From Schaalia sp. 19OD2882 (lineage in GTDB: Bacteria > Actinomycetota > Actinomycetes > Actinomycetales > Actinomycetaceae), in assembly GCF_018986735.1 (NCBI RefSeq), contig NZ_CP065521.1, positions 434,001 to 498,000 of the forward strand: a stretch of DNA of 64,000 nt, given 5' to 3'. The position numbers were made by a program, and so were the translations under genes. How positions within the stretch are numbered: position 1 is the stretch's first letter; each line of letters begins with the position of its first letter. Positions 59,186 to 64,000 of this stretch are shown in pieces. Below the pieces are notes generated by a model. It was not told where the DNA came from. It saw only the letters and a list, made by a program, of their open reading frames with translations, and made no database searches.

Positions 59186-62100
59186 GTGGCCAATTTCTTC
59201 CAACGTCGAGCCGATTCGCGCACACGCATGCGCTTCACCCCGGGTCCCGCCCAGCAGGACGCTCCGGCGCCCGTCGACCCCGTCCTGGAAGAAGCCATCG
59301 TCCGCTGGAGGGCCGAACTCGAAGAGGTCGCACGCGCATCCACCGACTCCGACGCGCCCAGGCTCACCATCACCTCCGCACACCCCGGGGGCCTCGCCCA
59401 GCTCTACGCCGACCACCCCACGCGACTGTCGAACCTTGTGCGCGAACCCCGGGCGCATGCGCGCGCGCTCGAACGTGCGCACACCGTCATTCTTCGCGCC
59501 GAAGACCTCACGGCCCGCCACGGCATCGGCCCGGTGCACCTGGCGATCGGGCGGGCCGCATGGACCCAGGACGGACGCCGCGTGTCCTCACCCACGTTCC
59601 TGCGTCCTGTGGCCTTGGAACGTGTGGACGGGGACGTCGTGGTCACCCTGCGTCCCGGCACCGTCCTGGCGCCCGCACTGACCGCTGCCCTGGCCGAATG
59701 CGGCGTCACCCTGGATCTGCACCAGATCCTCGCGGACGCCCGCTCCGTCCACGGCTTCTCCGCCTCGCGGGCCCTGGCCCACGTGCGTGAGGCCGCAGCC
59801 GTCCTCGAACGATTCGACCTGGTCGAGGACCTCATCCTGGGCATCTTCGAACACCCCGCCGGCACCCTGCTGCGCGAGCTCGGCGACCCGGCGCCCCTGT
59901 TGGCCTCGCCCCTCGTGCGCGCTCTTGCCGGGGACCGGGTTGCGCGCGAGGACCTGCAGGTCGCCCTGCCCGAGCCTGTCCCCGGTGACCGTGATCCGTG
60001 GGCGGAGATCGGCGCGGGTGACCTGGATCCGCGTCAGCAGGACGTGGTGGAGGCCGTTTCCGCGGGTCACAGCCTGGTGGTCGACGTTCCAGGCGGTGCG
60101 GACGAGACCAGTGTCCTCGGGGCGATCCTGGCTGATGCCGCTTCGCGGGGTCGCACCGCTTTGCATGTGGCAGGAAACCCTTCCAGGACCACTCGCGCCG
60201 AACAGCGCCTGCGTGACCTGGGCTTGGACGAAATCGGCGCCCGGATCGATTCTTCCGCCCAGTCCGCGAGCGTCCTGGCGGAGCGTCTGCGTGCGGCCCT
60301 GGAGGACAACTCCTCAGTCACGGACCGCGAGGCCACCGACGCCATGCGCACACGACTGGTGGAGGTCCGCCGGATCCTGGCCGACCACACGGCCCAACTC
60401 CACGCGCCCTTCCGCGAATTCGGCGTCAGCGCCTTCGACGCCCTGCAGGTCCTCACCGACCTGACCAGCAGCCACCCGGCGCCGCGCACGCGAGTCCGCC
60501 TGCGGGAGAACGTCCTTCTGGACATCGCCTCCGACCAGGGTGAACGCGCCCGCACCCTGCTGCACCGCGCGCACTCGTTGGGACTGTTCTCCGTGCTGGC
60601 GGACCACAGTGCGTGGAAGGGCATCGTCATCAACTCCGCCGAGCAGGTCGAGGAGGTCCTGCGACGGGTCAGTCGACTGGCCGCCGAGACCCTGCCGGTC
60701 CTGCGCGTCCACATGAACTCGGTGGCCAGCGAGACCGGTGTGCGGCCCGCGCACACCCTGCGCCAGTGGGAGGAACAGTTGGAGATGTTCGAGGGTGTGC
60801 GCGACGTCCTCGACACCTTCCAGCCGCGCGTCTTCGAACGCCCTGCCGCCGACATGGCGATCGCCGCCGCCTCACGCCAATGGCGCAAGGAACACGGCAT
60901 CACCATGCCTCGTGGCCTGAGGGTCCGCCTGGTCAAGCAGGCCCAGGACCTGGTGCGCCCCGGGGCCCATGTGAAGGACCTGCACGCAGCCCTGTCGGTC
61001 GTCCAGGAGCGTCGTGAACTGTGGCGCGAACACTGCGACTCCGACGGGTGGCCGACCCTGCCCCAACGCATGGACGAGATCCTTGAGGTCACCCGCTCCG
61101 TGCGCGAAGACCTGGACAAACTGGCGCCGGCCTTCGCGACCTCGCACCCGGACCTGCCTCGTACGCCCGTGGCCGACCTGGCGCGCCTGTTCGACCGGCT
61201 TGCCGCCGACACTGACGCCGCCCGCGCCCTGCCCGCCCGCATCGCCGTGCTCACCCAACTGTCCAAAGCCGGCCTGGACGACCTGGTCCAGGACCTGCGG
61301 GGCAGGAGGGTTGATGCCGAAGTTCTCGACGCAGAACTGGACTTGGCCTGGTGGGCCTCCGTCCTGGGCCTCATGATCGCCGAGGAGCCCGCGCTGGGCG
61401 GCTTCGATCCCCTGCACCTGGAGGACACCCTGGAGGAAGGGCGGCGCCTGGACCTGGAACAGGTGCATTCGCTCACCCCCAAGGCCATCGACTCCCTGCG
61501 GCGGATTCGCGCCGAGATCCTTGCCCGCAACCCCGAGCACCGACTGGACCTCGAAGTGTTGCTGGGCCGCCACCTGTCGGCCCCAGACCTGCACTCGCGC
61601 AGCGCGCTGACGGCACACATGGTCCCGGTCAGCCTGACCGTGCCGACAATCGTCCCGTGGATGCTGCCGGCAGTGCGCCGCGTGGACCTGCTGGTCCTGG
61701 ACGACGTCGACCGGCTCCCCTTGGCCGAGCTGGTGCCGATCATTGCCCGCGCCCGTCAGGTGGTGCTGCTGGCCGACGTGTCCGGTGCCCGTCCCGGCGG
61801 GCCGGTGGAGGCGCTTGCGGGACTGTTGCCGCGCCTTCGCGCAGAGGTGACCCCCGACCGTTTGAACGACCAGGTGGCGCTGCTGCTGTCGCGCCACGGG
61901 ATTGCCCACACGGGGGTGCCCGTGCCGTGGACCTCTGTCAATGCTCCTGTGACGGCCGTGTGGTCCGAGGGGTCGGGTATGCCGGCGCCCGGTGCCTCAT
62001 GCGTGGAGTCAACCTCGCAGGAGGTCGACCAGGTCGTCGAAGAAGTCCTGGCCCACGCGGTCGAACAGCCCGAACGTTCCTTGGCGGTCATTGCCCTGAA

Positions 62101-63373
62101 TGAACGTCACGCCGACCGGATCCGCAAGGCCATTGACCGGGCCCTTGTCGGGCAGCCCGCGTTGGCCTCGTTCTTCTCCTCGGCGAACCTTGAACCCTTC
62201 ACCGTGGTGGGGCCGCGGGACGCCAAGCGGCTGAGTCGTGACCGCGTGGTCATCTCCGTCGGCTTCGCCAAGACCCCGCATGGTCGTGTCCTGCACGACT
62301 TCGGCGAGATCTCCGCACCCGGCGGCCTGGAACTGCTGGCAGGGGCCCTTGGCACGGTCCGCGGGGACCTCACCTTGGTGTCTTCACTGCGGGCCGGAGA
62401 GATCGACCGTTCACGCATCACCGTCGAAGGGGCGCAGCTGCTGGTCGACCTTCTGGAGATCGCCGAAGGCCAGTCGGGCGAGGGCGAGGACGCCTGGCCG
62501 GTCCTGGAGACCGCCCCGGACCGACTGCTGGTGGACCTGGCCGAGCGACTGTACGGCATGGGCCTGGACGTCGTACCCAATGTGGGGATCCAGGGGGGAG
62601 TACGCATTCCATTGGCCATCGGTCACCCGGAGGTCCCGGGCCGCCTGTTGGTCGCCGTCCTGACGGATGACGAGACCTACGTGGCCGAGCCGTCGCTGCG
62701 CGTCAGGGATCGTCTGCGCCCCGCGATGTTGGAGGCCCAGGGGTGGAAGGTCCACATGGTGTTGTCCCTTCCGGTGTTCATCGATCCGGCCAAGGAGGCC
62801 GAAGCGATCGTCCAGACGGTTCTGGACGCCGTCGATGAGGCCCACGGGCCCGCAGCCCCGCCGGTCGAGGTGCCGGTCGTGGTCGAGGATGACGAGGTCG
62901 ACGACGGTACCGAGGCTGTCGAACCCCGGCTGTCCGCCCAGGAGGAGGGCGCCGTCGACGAGGACCGGAGCGCAGATCAGGGCGGCTCTGCTGTCGCGGT
63001 CGCCGAAGACGGTGCTTCCTTGGCCGGCCCGGATGACGCGGCGGAGACCGGGGCTCATCGCGAGCGCGCGGACGCCTTGCGTACCCGGATCGCCAAGGAC
63101 GAGGCTGCCCGCGAGCGGGCCCACCCCGAACACCTGCGCGGACCCCGTCCCAGCGTGGCTCGCGGCCTGCCCTTGGCGGCCTACGGGGACGACCAGTTGG
63201 ATGAACTGGCCCTGTGGGTGGCTTCCGACGGGGTTGAGCGTTCACCTGTGGAGTTCGTCGAGGAGCTGCGGCGTGCCCTCGGTTTGTCGCGTCGCGGCGT
63301 CCAGACCGATGCGGTGTTGGGCAATGTCGTGCGTCGGATTCTCGCGGCCCGGGGGAGCGGCCCCGATGCCTGA
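59186..63373 (+). CDS. Giant SF1 helicase-like protein with degenerate P-loop and nuclease-like C terminus
   Basis: It has 1395 residues from GTG 59186 (no clear ribosome site; the start is uncertain). The N-terminal region resembles the DUF4011-type lead of DNA2/UPF1-like proteins. DPRQQDVVEAVSAGHSLVV (about 280-298) is a Q motif plus strand 1, but the P-loop reads VPGGADETS where GxxGxGKT is expected, so the Walker lysine is missing. A motif II-like LLVLDDVDRLP is at about 835, and SLAVIALNERHADRIRKAI and later VVISVGFAKTPHGRVL mark the second RecA-like part. REase-type PGRLLVAVLTDDETY...RLRPAMLEAQGWKV follows, then an acidic linker and a C-terminal helical domain. It probably binds DNA or protein without hydrolysing ATP. 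Confidence 0.65.
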   Translation: MANFFQRRADSRTRMRFTPGPAQQDAPAPVDPVLEEAIVRWRAELEEVARASTDSDAPRLTITSAHPGGLAQLYADHPTRLSNLVREPRAHARALERAHTVILRAEDLTARHGIGPVHLAIGRAAWTQDGRRVSSPTFLRPVALERVDGDVVVTLRPGTVLAPALTAALAECGVTLDLHQILADARSVHGFSASRALAHVREAAAVLERFDLVEDLILGIFEHPAGTLLRELGDPAPLLASPLVRALAGDRVAREDLQVALPEPVPGDRDPWAEIGAGDLDPRQQDVVEAVSAGHSLVVDVPGGADETSVLGAILADAASRGRTALHVAGNPSRTTRAEQRLRDLGLDEIGARIDSSAQSASVLAERLRAALEDNSSVTDREATDAMRTRLVEVRRILADHTAQLHAPFREFGVSAFDALQVLTDLTSSHPAPRTRVRLRENVLLDIASDQGERARTLLHRAHSLGLFSVLADHSAWKGIVINSAEQVEEVLRRVSRLAAETLPVLRVHMNSVASETGVRPAHTLRQWEEQLEMFEGVRDVLDTFQPRVFERPAADMAIAAASRQWRKEHGITMPRGLRVRLVKQAQDLVRPGAHVKDLHAALSVVQERRELWREHCDSDGWPTLPQRMDEILEVTRSVREDLDKLAPAFATSHPDLPRTPVADLARLFDRLAADTDAARALPARIAVLTQLSKAGLDDLVQDLRGRRVDAEVLDAELDLAWWASVLGLMIAEEPALGGFDPLHLEDTLEEGRRLDLEQVHSLTPKAIDSLRRIRAEILARNPEHRLDLEVLLGRHLSAPDLHSRSALTAHMVPVSLTVPTIVPWMLPAVRRVDLLVLDDVDRLPLAELVPIIARARQVVLLADVSGARPGGPVEALAGLLPRLRAEVTPDRLNDQVALLLSRHGIAHTGVPVPWTSVNAPVTAVWSEGSGMPAPGASCVESTSQEVDQVVEEVLAHAVEQPERSLAVIALNERHADRIRKAIDRALVGQPALASFFSSANLEPFTVVGPRDAKRLSRDRVVISVGFAKTPHGRVLHDFGEISAPGGLELLAGALGTVRGDLTLVSSLRAGEIDRSRITVEGAQLLVDLLEIAEGQSGEGEDAWPVLETAPDRLLVDLAERLYGMGLDVVPNVGIQGGVRIPLAIGHPEVPGRLLVAVLTDDETYVAEPSLRVRDRLRPAMLEAQGWKVHMVLSLPVFIDPAKEAEAIVQTVLDAVDEAHGPAAPPVEVPVVVEDDEVDDGTEAVEPRLSAQEEGAVDEDRSADQGGSAVAVAEDGASLAGPDDAAETGAHRERADALRTRIAKDEAARERAHPEHLRGPRPSVARGLPLAAYGDDQLDELALWVASDGVERSPVEFVEELRRALGLSRRGVQTDAVLGNVVRRILAARGSGPDA

Positions 63374-63596
63374 GCAGCCTTTGTCGGAATCGCAGGGCCG
63401 CTCCAGGCGCCCTCGTCGGCGGGCGGTGCATGTGAGCGAGGTCGACCAGCGCCTCCTGGACAAGGGGCTGCCCCCTTCCTGGGAGGAGGGGCCGAGCCCC
63501 CTTGACGAGGGCGGGGAGGCCTCGCCCGTCGAGGGCGTGGGCAATGATGCGCGTCTGGTGGCCGAGGTTCCGCCGCATTGGCACGCGCACCTGTGA
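63366..63596 (+). CDS. Small hypothetical protein coupled to the helicase-like gene
   Basis: It has 76 residues. The ATG at 63366 overlaps the last codons of the helicase-like gene (ATGCCTGA), which suggests coupling. The N terminus is basic (RSRRPRRRAVHVSEVDQRLLDKGLPPSWEEG), and the C terminus is acidic/glycine-rich and ends PPHWHAHL. No family is recognised. It is small enough that chance cannot be ruled out, but overlap, codon use and a clear stop support it. Confidence 0.5.
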   Translation: MPEQPLSESQGRSRRPRRRAVHVSEVDQRLLDKGLPPSWEEGPSPLDEGGEASPVEGVGNDARLVAEVPPHWHAHL

Positions 63597-63773
63597 TCGG
63601 GCTGCTCCGTGGCGGGACGGGTGTCCACAACTCCCGATGGTGCGGAACCTGCGTCCACAGCCAGGAGGCGGTGGTGGGGCCTCGTCCACAGTCGGCAGGC
63701 AGGCCCTGCCCAATGTCCACAGGCTGTCCTGCGGCCTCTGGTGTGGCGGCTCCTGCGGTGATGAATTGGGACC

Positions 63774-64000
63774 GTGAAGAAGAATCCTGTGCCTTGGCCG
63801 GTTCTGCGTCGAGCAGTCCTGGGGCTCGCGGTGGCCGCCTTGGTCACTGCTGTCGCCCTGTGGGCACTGCCCGGTGACGAATGCCGCGTCCTGGTTGCCG
63901 CGCGCCCCTTGGCGGCGGGCGCCCTCACCGCAGGAGCCGTCGAGGTCAGGGCGGTCGATGCCGACTCGGTACCTGCCGACGCCCTGGACTCGTTGCAGTC
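63774..64000 (+). CDS. SAF-domain protein, N-terminal part (3' end outside window)
   Basis: Seventy-five residues are visible from GTG 63774: a short basic start, one hydrophobic helix (about 10-32, LRRAVLGLAVAALVTAVALWAL), then CRVLVAARPLAAGALTAGAVEVRAVDADSVPADAL. The RPLAAGALTAGAVEVR segment is the start of an SAF domain as in CpaB/RcpC of Flp pilus assembly or related periplasmic proteins. Which of these it is cannot be told from this part. The 177-base gap before it (63597-63773) holds no feature I can identify. Confidence 0.7.
   Translation, partial: MKKNPVPWPVLRRAVLGLAVAALVTAVALWALPGDECRVLVAARPLAAGALTAGAVEVRAVDADSVPADALDSLQ

Noticed and set aside
63597..63773. Short open frames in the gap before the SAF-domain gene
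   Set aside because: They overlap on both strands, lack ribosome sites and show no conserved features.
1..64000. CRISPR arrays, prophage or insertion sequences
   Set aside because: No regularly spaced direct repeats with unique spacers, no transposase or integrase motifs, and no terminal inverted repeats with target duplication were found. The 17331-17445 array has no spacers of CRISPR size.

Overview
The window is high-GC DNA (about two thirds G+C) that looks like an actinobacterial chromosome, most likely an Actinomycetaceae member (Actinomyces/Schaalia type). The reasons are the frequent GTG and TTG starts, a variant LAXTG sortase signal, the DUF3027, DUF2520-panC-panD and AztABCD zinc clusters, a c-di-AMP riboswitch in front of an NlpC/P60 hydrolase, and stop-start overlaps of the ATGA/GTGA kind. 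The genus is inferred from gene content, not shown by a marker gene.

Layout. 1-8101: end of a polyprenyl diphosphate synthase, a sortase-anchored 5'-nucleotidase, then a zinc uptake cluster with a divergent ATPase gene and two AztD-like lipoproteins around the AztC binding protein. 8198-12675: ferredoxin-NADP reductase, an HtpX-like protease and a NarL-type two-component pair whose kinase gene carries a late frameshift. 12714-15913: a decayed polymorphic toxin locus, with a small secretion partner, a Tox-REase-5-like toxin and an Imm52-like immunity gene; toxin and immunity gene both have in-frame stops and the toxin also has a frameshift. 16046-18487: YajQ, three tRNAs, rpmG, a compact 20-bp-period inverted repeat array and an HD-like protein. 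18570-26448: OmpR-type two-component system, two PH-domain membrane proteins, DUF2520 protein, panC, panD and a CPBP protease. 26470-34188: a membrane protein and two paralogous MerR-ATPase-permease operons (in one the ATPase is frameshifted), both with what look like leaderless MerR promoters. 34307-40952: lysS, a PadR-membrane protein pair and a glucose-type PTS operon preceded by a RAT antiterminator site. 41129-45553: lactate utilisation lutABC coupled to a uridine kinase-like gene, and a GNAT acetyltransferase. 45550-49273: SorC-type regulator and glpF-glpK. 49364-64000: NYN protein, cold shock protein, DUF3027, NCS2 purine permease, MFS transporter, serC, DtxR regulator with a candidate iron-type box, riboswitch-controlled NlpC/P60 protein, tandem universal stress protein, tRNA-Arg, a giant helicase-like protein with a ruined P-loop, and the start of a SAF-domain protein.

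Together the genes cover carbon uptake and use (glucose PTS, glycerol, lactate), zinc and iron/manganese homeostasis, pantothenate and serine synthesis, drug-type export and envelope signalling. The most notable observations are the multiply broken toxin/immunity locus, the duplicated MerR export operon with conserved 19-bp-spacer promoters, the nested PadR dyad, the RAT hairpin switch, the 120-bp repeat array and the helicase-like protein without a Walker lysine. There is no CRISPR array, phage or insertion sequence that I can recognise.
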